From positions 11,707-35,420 of the forward strand of contig DJFE01000033.1 of the NCBI GenBank assembly GCA_002432025.1: a DNA stretch of 23,714 bases, read 5' to 3'. The notes below the pieces were generated by a model. That model was not told the DNA's origin. It did no database searches and saw only the letters and a program-made list of their open reading frames with translations. This document shows positions 1 to 6,556 of this stretch, one piece after another. Source of the stretch: Candidatus Avelusimicrobium stercoris. Its GTDB lineage: Bacteria > Elusimicrobiota > Elusimicrobia > Elusimicrobiales > Elusimicrobiaceae. Both the position numbers and the translations under genes were made by a program. The first letter of the stretch is position 1; each line of letters opens with the position of its first letter.

Positions 1-2
1 TT

Positions 3-34
3 AAGGCCTTTATATTTGAGCAAAACGGCCTTTT
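3..34 (+). terminator. Possible weak terminator of a gene left of the window
   Basis: AAGGCC (3-8) can pair with GGCCTT (27-32) around an 18-nt loop, followed by TTTTAT. The stem is only 6 bp and no gene is visible upstream, so this could be chance. Confidence 0.25.
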
Positions 35-139
35 ATACGCGTTTTTATACGGCGGATACATCCGGGGTACGGCCACCTCAATTTATCAAAATTTTAACAA
101 AAAAAACAAAACAACCCCTTTAAAATAAACGACGAAACG

Positions 140-192
140 ACAACGACAGTTCCCCAGAACCCTAGCGGAGCGCCAAATTTCTCGGGGATGAC
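140..192. repeat. Degenerate copy of the GTCAT/ATGAC palindromic repeat family
   Basis: An ACAACGACAG linker leads into TTCCCC and, about 30 bases later, CGGGGATGAC closes the unit. This is the reverse orientation of the better-conserved unit at 19135-19170 (GTCATCCCCGA...TCGGGGATCTGTCGTT). The inner part (CCCTAGCGGAGCGCCAAAT) resembles the segment at about 19440-19470. The arms are imperfect, so it looks like an old copy. Confidence 0.5.
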
Positions 193-234
193 GGCATAAC
201 AACACAATAAAAAAAGGGGATTATAAAAATCAAG

Positions 235-314
235 GTCATACTGGAAGGTTTTTGTCCAGTATCAACTCCTTATTTAATAACAACAGATCCTGGACTACGA
301 CTTTCCAGGATGAC
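235..314. repeat. 80-bp composite palindromic repeat, copy 1
   Basis: This unit matches 19323-19402 at 77 of 80 positions by direct comparison, in the same orientation. It contains two perfect 8-bp inverted repeats: ATACTGGA/TCCAGTAT (238-245 and 255-262) and ATCCTGGA/TCCAGGAT (287-294 and 304-311). They are joined by an AT-rich spacer, and the whole is bounded by GTCAT and ATGAC, which are inverted copies of each other. No reading frame is evident inside. It resembles a small non-autonomous palindromic element. Confidence 0.85.
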
Positions 315-335
315 AACAACTAGCGACACAATCGG

Positions 336-416
336 TAGATCCTGAAACCTATTAATAGACCCCGTACAGAAACCTTACGAGGTGCCGCCTAGCGGTATGG
401 CGGCAATTCAGGATGA
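336..416. repeat. Palindromic repeat with a nested degenerate copy
   Basis: Outer arms ATCCTGAA (339-346) and TTCAGGAT (407-414) form a perfect 8-bp inverted repeat, followed by the family hallmark ATGAC. Inside lies a decayed version (about 359-387) of the unit at the right window edge, in reverse orientation, with CCCGTA, AGAAAC and TTACG still recognisable. A GCCGCC/GGCGGC hairpin follows at about 382-404. It looks like one palindrome inserted into another. Confidence 0.55.
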
Positions 417-543
417 CCTTCTTTTTTAATAACGACAGAGCGCCGCACCCTGCGGGCCGCGCCTTGCAGGCGGCAGATTGTCCGCGCCCTTTTGATGTAT
501 TGAGCAAGACGCTCTTCATAAAGTCGCGCTCCTCTAAAACAGC

Positions 544-579
544 AAAAACCCCGCCGGGGATGCACCCAGCGGGGTTTTT
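544..579. terminator. Bidirectional Rho-independent terminator downstream of the LysR gene
   Basis: AAAAACCCCGC (544-554) pairs perfectly over 11 bp with GCGGGGTTTTT (569-579) around a 14-nt loop. Read on the minus strand it sits 20 bp past the LysR stop codon, with the T-run built into the stem. The symmetrical A and T tracts should let it work on both strands. Confidence 0.85.
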
Positions 580-599
580 ATTTAGGTTTTAGAATTACA

Positions 600-1511
600 T
601 TACATATTGGAATACGGGCGGATAACATTTAACAAGGTGTTTTCCCGCGTTTTTGCCCAATGCAAAATAGGGAACAAGCACTCTGCATTATTTTTGAGAT
701 ACACCAAATAATACAACACGCTCAATCCTTTATCGTTAATGGGCATAATCACACGTCCGTAATCTTCCTGATAATAGCGGCGGGCCAAACGGCTAAGCAC
801 CAAGGGCTGATGAGGGTTTTCCAAAGCCGCTTTCTTAAACGCTTCGTAATCCTTATAAATAGCGATTTTATGGCGTTTGGAAAACTTCTCCCAAAACGGC
901 ACCAAATATTGCGCATACGCGCCGTCTTCCGCCAGCACGGCCAGGTCCAAATTCTTTTCTTTATCCAAGCGGATATATTTCCGTTTAGCCAAGTAGTGGT
1001 CTTTCGGCACCGCCAAATATAAGCCTTCTTTGGCTACGGAAGTTTTTTCAAAATCTTTTTTGTTTTTACGCGGACCCGCTAAACACACGACGCCATCGGC
1101 CTTTTTTTCCTCCAAGGTTTGCCCCACTTCGCTATCCGAGTGCAGTTGCAAGGAAGAAATTTTAGTTTGGGTGCAATACTTCTGAAAGAAAGGCACCACC
1201 AGGCGCATCGGCCCCGGGTCCGTAAACGCCAGCGTCGCCGCCGTGTTGCGTTCCCCGTAAGCACGGTAGAATTGCCGCATTTCGTTTACTTGGTTCAAAA
1301 TATTGTCCGCAAATACCACGGCTCTCTTGCCGGCAGCATTTAACATAATGGTGTTATTTGCACGGACGAAGAGCGGCATATCCAAATCCCGCTCCAATTT
1401 TCTGATAGCCACGCTCAATGCGGGCTGAGATACTTTTAATTTAGCAGCCGCACGGGACATATTGCCCGTGTGCGCAATCGTTGTAAAATATACCAGTTCT
1501 GTCAATTCCAT
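600..1511 (-). CDS. LysR-family transcriptional regulator
   Basis: This 303-residue protein has the layout of a LysR-type regulator. An N-terminal winged helix-turn-helix covers about residues 1-62, with the family pattern around MSRAAAKLKVSQPALSVAIR and then LERDLDMPLFVR. A linker helix is followed by an effector-binding domain from about residue 90. LysR proteins normally act as cytoplasmic tetramers that bind DNA and respond to a small molecule; the ligand cannot be read from the sequence. The C-terminal domain is diverged from well-known members. The ATG at 1511 has only a weak ribosome site (GAGTGG). The gene is followed by a strong terminator at 544-579 and preceded by its own promoter region with a 9-bp palindrome, so it is probably separate from the secretion operon. 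Whether it regulates that operon is unknown. Confidence 0.9.
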   Translation of the reverse strand: MELTELVYFTTIAHTGNMSRAAAKLKVSQPALSVAIRKLERDLDMPLFVRANNTIMLNAAGKRAVVFADNILNQVNEMRQFYRAYGERNTAATLAFTDPGPMRLVVPFFQKYCTQTKISSLQLHSDSEVGQTLEEKKADGVVCLAGPRKNKKDFEKTSVAKEGLYLAVPKDHYLAKRKYIRLDKEKNLDLAVLAEDGAYAQYLVPFWEKFSKRHKIAIYKDYEAFKKAALENPHQPLVLSRLARRYYQEDYGRVIMPINDKGLSVLYYLVYLKNNAECLFPILHWAKTRENTLLNVIRPYSNM

Positions 1512-1525
1512 AAGCCACTCTATGT

Positions 1526-1550
1526 ATTTATTTAATTTTTATAAATAAAT
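1526..1550. promoter_or_regulatory. Perfect 9-bp palindrome just upstream of the LysR gene, possible autoregulatory operator
   Basis: ATTTATTTA (1526-1534) and TAAATAAAT (1542-1550) form a perfect inverted repeat with a 7-nt centre. It ends 15 bp before the start codon. LysR proteins commonly bind dyads containing T-N11-A near their own promoters, so this is a candidate site. It is very AT-rich and could arise by chance. Confidence 0.4.
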
Positions 1551-1581
1551 GGTATCAAACTGCACGATTTACTATAATTAA

Positions 1582-1609
1582 ATTATATCACATCTAACGG
1601 AAAACGCAA
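1582..1609 (-). promoter_or_regulatory. Predicted sigma70-type promoter for the LysR gene
   Basis: On the minus strand TTGCGT (1609-1604) is followed after 16 bp by TATAAT (1587-1582), placing transcription start near 1575, about 65 bp before the ATG. The -35 box overlaps the hairpin that ends the upstream operon. Confidence 0.5.
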
Positions 1610-1620
1610 TCCTTTTTCCG
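1598..1620 (-). terminator. Weak hairpin at the end of the secretion operon
   Basis: CGGAAAA (1598-1604) and TTTTCCG (1614-1620) form a perfect 7-bp stem with a 9-nt loop just past the last stop codon of the operon. There is no T-run after it on the minus strand, so termination may be inefficient. Confidence 0.35.
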
Positions 1621-1627
1621 CTAAAAT

Positions 1628-3259
1628 TTACCGGTTAGCCCAACGCCAAAAGGCATCTTCAAACGCTGATGTGGTGGCGTAGCGGTACGAACGGCCCAAG
1701 GCCTTTTCCACCGAGTAGGGCTGGTAAACGGTTTTGCCACGCGAATCCTTTTGCAAAAATCCCGTCGCCGGGTCGCGAACGGCTTCCCCTTGCGCCAAAA
1801 GGCGCGTAAACTGTTCAAACTGCATACGGTTAGAGGGTGATGTTCCCCCCGCCGGATTTAACAAAAAACGCACCATTACGTAGGCCTGGAAATACCAATC
1901 CTGCGTTTTGTTGCGGCTTTCCGCCATTTCCAAGGAGCCCTCTTCCATAAACTGGTCAAACGGCACCAAATATTGCGGCGGGCCTTGGCGTTTGGCGGTT
2001 AAAGTCTTGCCAAAGGAACTGGACGAGGAAAAACTGCCGAAACCCGGTTTATTGGCGGGGTCCCGCTGAAAATTAAGCGTTTTAAAATCGTTATTCCACG
2101 GCCCGTTCCCTCCCGGATAGGATTGGTCTTCCAACAAAACGGCCAAGCCCTCATCCAACCAGGTGGGCGTCATAATGCGGCCCGTTTTGTGGCTGTCAAA
2201 AAATTGCTGGGTAAAAATATGGGTCAATTCGTGGGTAAAACTTTCCTTTAAATTTTGGCCCTGTTTGTTGCCGGGCGTGTCATAGACTACGATTTCTCCG
2301 CGCGTCGGGTACGCAAGCGCGCCGGACCACGCCTTAGCGTTGGGTTCGTAGCGCAGGTAGGATTGGTGGTCCTGATACACAAACACGCGCACCTTACCGG
2401 ACATCATCCACGGGATAAAGCGGCGCAAGGTTTGATAGGCGTTTTCAAACGTCATAGACATATTGGACGAACTAATCCCGCTGCCTGTGCGTTTTTGGGT
2501 ATAAATTTCAAAGTGCGTACTTTGCGAGGGCACCCACGTTACGCCGGGGCGGAAGGCATTGGGGTTAAATTTTTTATTGGGCGCGGGAACCTTGTTCGGG
2601 CGGTTTTGCGAGGCGGGCGCCGGGATTTTCCGTCCGGCGGATTCGGCGGCCTCTTTGGATTTTTCCAACATACGCACCGCGTATTCCAGTTCCGCGTCGG
2701 CGGCGGCTTCTTCGCTGGATTCCTCTTCGGTGTTTTCCGCTTCGGCTTCGTTTTCGGCCTGTTCGCCAGGCGGCAAAAGGGCATTATTTTTTTCAATATC
2801 TTTTTCTAGTTGCGTGGGTTTTACGGCCTTTTGCGCAGAAGCGGCTTTTTTAGCCGTGTTGGTTTGGGCCGCGGTGCGGCGTTTGGATTTAGCGGCCTGC
2901 ACGCGTTTAGCCGCGGCCGGAGAAAGCGTTTTTTTAGCCGGAGCCACCGAGGTTTGCACCGACGTTACCGTACCGCCCATAGAAAGCGGCATATCCAAGG
3001 TATTGGCGGAATTGGCCGGAGCCGTTGCGGTCGGGGTATTCGCTGTTACTGCCGGGGCAGGTGTTTTTGCCGCAGGAGCCGCCGTTTTAGGGGCCGAAAC
3101 CGTCGGCTGGGAAGCCTCAATAGATTGCTTTAATAAGTCTATATTGGAATCGGGCTCGTCCACCACCACAGGGGCAGGCTGGTTCTGCACCGAAACCCGC
3201 TGGGCATACGCCGGAGCCGCTAAAAGGCAAGCCGCCAGTAAAATAAAAATCGCTCTCAT
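1628..3259 (-). CDS. Exported HEXXH (gluzincin-type) putative metalloprotease
   Basis: This is the last gene of the secretion operon, 543 residues. Residues 1-19 form a Sec signal peptide ending APAYA|Q. Residues 20-235 are low-complexity: rich in Ala, Pro, Thr and Lys, then an acidic Glu/Ala stretch at about 165-205, probably a flexible linker. The C-terminal half holds HELTH (343-347), with WLDEG placing a Glu at 370, that is HEXXH-x22-E, the zinc-binding arrangement of gluzincin peptidases (peptidase MA-like clan). All three expected ligands and the catalytic Glu are present, so it may be active. The substrate cannot be told. The start codon follows a GGCGGGGT stretch and lies 13 bp after the GspK-like gene, consistent with co-transcription. 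It could be a secreted cargo of the system or an accessory factor acting in the periplasm; both are inference. Confidence 0.8.
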   Translation of the reverse strand: MRAIFILLAACLLAAPAYAQRVSVQNQPAPVVVDEPDSNIDLLKQSIEASQPTVSAPKTAAPAAKTPAPAVTANTPTATAPANSANTLDMPLSMGGTVTSVQTSVAPAKKTLSPAAAKRVQAAKSKRRTAAQTNTAKKAASAQKAVKPTQLEKDIEKNNALLPPGEQAENEAEAENTEEESSEEAAADAELEYAVRMLEKSKEAAESAGRKIPAPASQNRPNKVPAPNKKFNPNAFRPGVTWVPSQSTHFEIYTQKRTGSGISSSNMSMTFENAYQTLRRFIPWMMSGKVRVFVYQDHQSYLRYEPNAKAWSGALAYPTRGEIVVYDTPGNKQGQNLKESFTHELTHIFTQQFFDSHKTGRIMTPTWLDEGLAVLLEDQSYPGGNGPWNNDFKTLNFQRDPANKPGFGSFSSSSSFGKTLTAKRQGPPQYLVPFDQFMEEGSLEMAESRNKTQDWYFQAYVMVRFLLNPAGGTSPSNRMQFEQFTRLLAQGEAVRDPATGFLQKDSRGKTVYQPYSVEKALGRSYRYATTSAFEDAFWRWANR

Positions 3260-3272
3260 ACCCCGCCACCGC

Positions 3273-3704
3273 TTACATTACGTCCACGCTGGAATCAATC
3301 GTATAGGTCAGTTTACACTTGTTATCCTGCATTATAGCGTCGGTACCCGTAGAGTCAAACGCCGCGGTAACGGTATAGGTTTGCCCGTTAAGCGAAATAT
3401 TGCATTTGTATGTTTTTTCTACTTGGGCGGTAGGGCAGGTACCCGTGGAAGCGTCCTTGCAATACATAATGCACTGGTTCATATCGCGCGCGAACATTTC
3501 GGGGCTTTTGGCGGCCCACATACTGTTTATTTGCGCCATACAAGAGTTTACCAGCATCTGCGCAGAAACCGTGCGGCGCGTTTTGCGCGCGGCGGTCGTG
3601 CGGGACAAACTGGCGCGCAGGAGCATAGTAGCCATACCCGCCAAAATAACGGTAACCAACAAAACTTGCAATAAAGCCGCACCTTTTTTATTTTTCAAAA
3701 TCAT
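3273..3704 (-). CDS. Minor pseudopilin, GspK/PilX-like, short
   Basis: This 143-residue protein starts with a prepilin leader MILKNKKG and then AALLQVLLVTVILAG, a hydrophobic helix. Mature position 5 is Gln instead of the usual Glu. Loss of Glu5 is characteristic of the tip pseudopilin GspK and of some PilX-like minor pilins. True GspK proteins are about 300 residues and carry a large inserted domain, so this one is either reduced or PilX-like. It has six cysteines, which could form three disulfides. The AAGGGG ribosome site overlaps the stop codon of the preceding GspJ-like gene, so the two are probably translationally linked. Sixth and last in the pseudopilin row, matching the place of gspK. 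Confidence 0.7.
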   Translation of the reverse strand: MILKNKKGAALLQVLLVTVILAGMATMLLRASLSRTTAARKTRRTVSAQMLVNSCMAQINSMWAAKSPEMFARDMNQCIMYCKDASTGTCPTAQVEKTYKCNISLNGQTYTVTAAFDSTGTDAIMQDNKCKLTYTIDSSVDVM

Positions 3705-3714
3705 ATAAGACCCC

Positions 3715-4425
3715 TTATGCCTTTACTCTGTAACCGTTAGGCAACATAAAAATTTGTTCTACGGCGTCGTTTACCACCGGGGTGCTGTCCAATTCAGTAA
3801 TCAAACGCACCTGTAAAATACTGCCCAAATCCTTGCGGCGCACGGAAACGGCCGACGCGCTGGTATCCTTTACGCTATACGTTTCCGGGCCAAAGAACGG
3901 CACCGGATAATAGGTGTCCGAACCGGAGGAACCAATCGGCGGAATAAATTTTACGTTATAAAGAAAAACGTCCGTATTGGTATTATAACTGCAAGACGGC
4001 GCGCTTCCGCTCCAAGATACCGTCCCTTCGTGGCGGTAAATCGTTCCGCCCGAGAGGGCTTTTTTGTCCGGCGCGGCCGCCTTACTGCCCGGCACAAAAC
4101 AATAGGTAACGTAAGAGTTACCCGAGCCAATGGCGTTGCCGTCAATATCCTCGTTTTTAGCCAAGGATAAAAGCGGGATTGCCGTTCCGGCCGTAGCGCT
4201 GTCAATTTTTCCGCGGACATAAAGCACGCGGGTAGATTCCTGCACATCTTGGCGCAATTGGCGCAAGGCAATGGACAGGTTGTTGCGCAGCATTACTTTA
4301 CTGCGGCCTACGCCCGATTCACGCGAGGCGGCCGTCGTCAAGGAAGCAAGCGCCACACCGATGATACCTACAATCATCACCGCTAACAAAATTTCAGTTA
4401 AGGTAAAACCCTTTTTGTTTGTCAT
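3715..4425 (-). CDS. Pseudopilin, GspJ/PilW-like
   Basis: The start is taken at 4425, where ATGA overlaps the stop of the preceding gene. It gives MTNKKG|FTLTEILLAV, a short basic leader with a Gly before the prepilin peptidase site, and 236 residues. Glu5 is present. A long N-terminal helix (to about residue 60, with Arg/Gln-rich heptads) is followed by a beta-rich region, as in GspJ/PilW minor pilins. Two cysteines are present. In type II secretion GspJ forms the tip complex with GspI and GspK, and the order here (I-like, J-like, K-like) is the same. The longer ORF beginning at 4443 would add six residues before the leader and overlap the upstream gene further, so it is less likely. Confidence 0.78.
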   Translation of the reverse strand: MTNKKGFTLTEILLAVMIVGIIGVALASLTTAASRESGVGRSKVMLRNNLSIALRQLRQDVQESTRVLYVRGKIDSATAGTAIPLLSLAKNEDIDGNAIGSGNSYVTYCFVPGSKAAAPDKKALSGGTIYRHEGTVSWSGSAPSCSYNTNTDVFLYNVKFIPPIGSSGSDTYYPVPFFGPETYSVKDTSASAVSVRRKDLGSILQVRLITELDSTPVVNDAVEQIFMLPNGYRVKA

Positions 4426-4946
4426 AACGTAAACCCATTGCAAGTAATATCAAAGGTAACTTGGCGGCCCTTGGTCGGGAACGCCGAAGCATAATCCGTT
4501 ACCATATTGGCCGTGCCGTAAGTGTGCGTAGTGAAACTGGATTCCACCACCGTATAAGTAAAACGAGAAGTACTGTAATCGCACAAGGGCGGTAACATAC
4601 ACTTGATGTTATGCGTACCAAGCGACAGAGGAGCGCTGTCCGAAACGCGTACATCCGAGGGAATCAAACTCCCCCCGCACATACCGTTAGCGTATTGTTC
4701 GTACAGTTTGCTGTCGCTCATACCAGACACCATACCCGACGGGTACATTTGCAACTGGTCGTTGGCACGTTCTACTGCTAAAACCATTTCCTCGCGGATA
4801 TCCGGCGCACCCGATTTGCGCGCCACAGAAAGTAACACGCCAAAGGTTCCCGCCGCCACCAGCGCCAGTAGCCCCAAGGCAATCAAGCCTTCCAAAATGG
4901 TTACACCTTTCTTTTTAGTTAAAACACGTTTTAAAAATTGCACCAT
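4422..4946 (-). CDS. Pseudopilin, GspI/PilV-like
   Basis: This 174-residue protein has a 14-residue basic leader MVQFLKRVLTKKKG, then VTILEGLIALGLLALVAAGT, with Glu5 conserved. The ILEGLIALGLLAL pattern is typical of GspI/PilV. Four cysteines are present. The ATG at 4946 has a good AGGAG six bases upstream. It overlaps the following GspJ-like gene by four bases (ATGA). GspI-type proteins nucleate the pseudopilus tip in the inner membrane. Confidence 0.78.
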   Translation of the reverse strand: MVQFLKRVLTKKKGVTILEGLIALGLLALVAAGTFGVLLSVARKSGAPDIREEMVLAVERANDQLQMYPSGMVSGMSDSKLYEQYANGMCGGSLIPSDVRVSDSAPLSLGTHNIKCMLPPLCDYSTSRFTYTVVESSFTTHTYGTANMVTDYASAFPTKGRQVTFDITCNGFTL

Positions 4947-4955
4947 AATATACTC

Positions 4956-5534
4956 CTACTTGGAGGAATCCTTTGCCTTCATAGACTGGTCCACATAAAT
5001 ATGGTAAGCACTATTTTTGCTTACGTCATATTTATCGCCGGAACCGTCCGCCCCCTTTACTACTACAATAGGGGTATTGGTGCCCGTGGCTTCGGTCAAG
5101 CGGCAAGTTTCATTAGGCACTTGCCCCGGGCGCGGGTCGCACACCGTAAAGGTATAAGGTAAACTAATAAAATCTTTAAACGACAAATAACCGCACGCAA
5201 ACAACTGTTTGATTTCCACCGTGCCCGTGGTTTTTTGAAGCGGAATACCCGTTTCGGACGGGGCCACACAATCGGATGCCGCAGCCAAAACTACATTGTT
5301 TTTATCGGCGTCCACCGTGGGCGTAAAGGATTGGCCCTTGGGCACCCCGCCGCGGCTGACCTGATAATAAGCACGCACGGCCTGGGCCAATTTATGGGCG
5401 GCGGTTTTGGCTTGGCTGTTTTTTACCTCATAGCGCACCGAACGCAACACCGGCACCGCCATAGACACCACCACAGCAATAACCAGCAGCACCGCCAAAA
5501 TTTCCATTAACGTAAAACCTTTTTTATTCGTCAT
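4956..5534 (-). CDS. Pseudopilin, possibly GspH-like
   Basis: The ATG at 5534 is chosen because AGGAG lies 5-6 bases upstream and it yields MTNKKG|FTLMEILAVLLVIAVVVSMAVPVLRS, a normal prepilin N-terminus; the frame is open further up to 5582 but that part lies inside the previous gene. It encodes 192 residues, Glu5 conserved, four cysteines. The position between the GspG-like and GspI-like genes suggests a GspH role. The globular domain does not resemble any family member I can name, so the H assignment is from order only. Its first nine residues are the same as those of the GspJ-like protein, MTNKKGFTL, hinting at a past duplication. Confidence 0.75.
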   Translation of the reverse strand: MTNKKGFTLMEILAVLLVIAVVVSMAVPVLRSVRYEVKNSQAKTAAHKLAQAVRAYYQVSRGGVPKGQSFTPTVDADKNNVVLAAASDCVAPSETGIPLQKTTGTVEIKQLFACGYLSFKDFISLPYTFTVCDPRPGQVPNETCRLTEATGTNTPIVVVKGADGSGDKYDVSKNSAYHIYVDQSMKAKDSSK

Positions 5535-5542
5535 AAAGGCTC

Positions 5543-5971
5543 CTAAAAACTTTCCACGCCCACTCCGGCGTCGGACACACAATAGGAATACTTTTTATAG
5601 CGATCCGAAAGTTTGCCTAAATACGCTGATTTGGGGGTCATTTTTACAAAGCAGGAGGAATCGGACGTATTTAACGCATAGGAAAAATATTCCGAGTTAT
5701 CACCAGAGCGGTCCGTTTCCAACAGACCGCATTGCACCAAGGCACCCACCGTCGGGGTAGAGGTAATAGCGACATTGGACGAATAGCAGGCCGACGGGTC
5801 CAGCAAATACCGCTGGGCCGCCTGGGCGAGGGCGTTGGCGTAGGCCTTGGCGCTGGCCGCGCGCGCATCCGAAGCGCTGTTGCGGTAAGCCACCGTAGCA
5901 AACACCGCCAAAATGCCGATAATCGTAGCCGCAATTAAAAGTTCAATTAAGGTAAAACCATTTCTCTTCAT
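5543..5971 (-). CDS. Type IV pilin-like protein (second GspG-like or GspH-like)
   Basis: The preferred start at 5971 gives MKRNG|FTLIELLIAATIIGILAVFATVAYRNS and 142 residues; a GGGGAG ribosome site lies about five bases before it. An ATG four codons earlier would place that site inside the gene. The N-terminus is canonical type IV pilin with Glu5. The rest is small, contains four cysteines and looks like a compact pilin head. Nine bases separate it from the next gene, whose AGGAG sits at this gene's 3' end. Confidence 0.78.
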   Translation of the reverse strand: MKRNGFTLIELLIAATIIGILAVFATVAYRNSASDARAASAKAYANALAQAAQRYLLDPSACYSSNVAITSTPTVGALVQCGLLETDRSGDNSEYFSYALNTSDSSCFVKMTPKSAYLGKLSDRYKKYSYCVSDAGVGVESF

Positions 5972-6020
5972 AAAACTCCCCATTAATACAGTATTGCGCA
6001 GTTTTGCACCTTTGTCAAGT

Positions 6021-6545
6021 TTAGTTTTTGGGAATACGCTTGATGGTACCGCTGCGCAAGAAAGCCGCCCGGTAATATTGGCCAGCCGTCGGACTGTCCG
6101 CCACAGATTTAAATGTGCTGTCTTCCATACAGGCCACTACTCCCGCGTTGTTATTGCAACAAGCGGTAGTGGTAGCCGTATTCACCGGGCAGGCATAAAA
6201 CTTGTAGCCCTTATAAACACTGGTGGAGGTGTCATCAAACGGAATAGGCGACATATATTTGCGCACCGCCAAGGCCTTTTGATAGTTGGAATTGGTTACC
6301 TCTGCGTCCGTACCCAGCGTACCGCTCATATTAGAGGAAGTTACCTGCTGGGCCGAGGTTGGAAAGGCATATCCTTCCGACTGCAAGGTGCGCAGACCGT
6401 TGCCCAAGTCCATAAGCACGCCTTGGGCAGCCAAGTAGCGGTTTTTATCTTGCGTTTTTTTATAGGCCGGCACGGCAAACACCGCAACGGACACCGCAAT
6501 CACCACTACAATTAGCACTTCAAGCAATGTAAAACCTTTCTTCAT
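6021..6545 (-). CDS. Pseudopilin, GspG-like by position
   Basis: This 174-residue protein has the minimal leader MKKG followed by FTLLEVLIVVVIAVSVAVFAVPAYKK, with Glu5. The ribosome site GGGAGGAG is the strongest in the pseudopilin row, in keeping with a major subunit. It follows directly after the gspF/pilC homologue, the place of gspG in type II secretion operons. Four cysteines, two of them adjacent. I see no clear GspG calcium-loop signature, so major subunit is inferred from position and ribosome site. Confidence 0.75.
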   Translation of the reverse strand: MKKGFTLLEVLIVVVIAVSVAVFAVPAYKKTQDKNRYLAAQGVLMDLGNGLRTLQSEGYAFPTSAQQVTSSNMSGTLGTDAEVTNSNYQKALAVRKYMSPIPFDDTSTSVYKGYKFYACPVNTATTTACCNNNAGVVACMEDSTFKSVADSPTAGQYYRAAFLRSGTIKRIPKN

Positions 6546-6556
6546 TTTCTCCTCCC

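Noticed and set aside
420..500. GC-rich stretch with GCCGC/GCGGC pairing
   Set aside because: It may be another decayed repeat unit, but the arms are short and ambiguous, so it is not listed as a feature.
2559..3674. Plus-strand open frame of 371 codons
   Set aside because: Antisense to the exported gluzincin and GspK-like genes, low-complexity Ala/Ser content, and no supporting ribosome site or family match.
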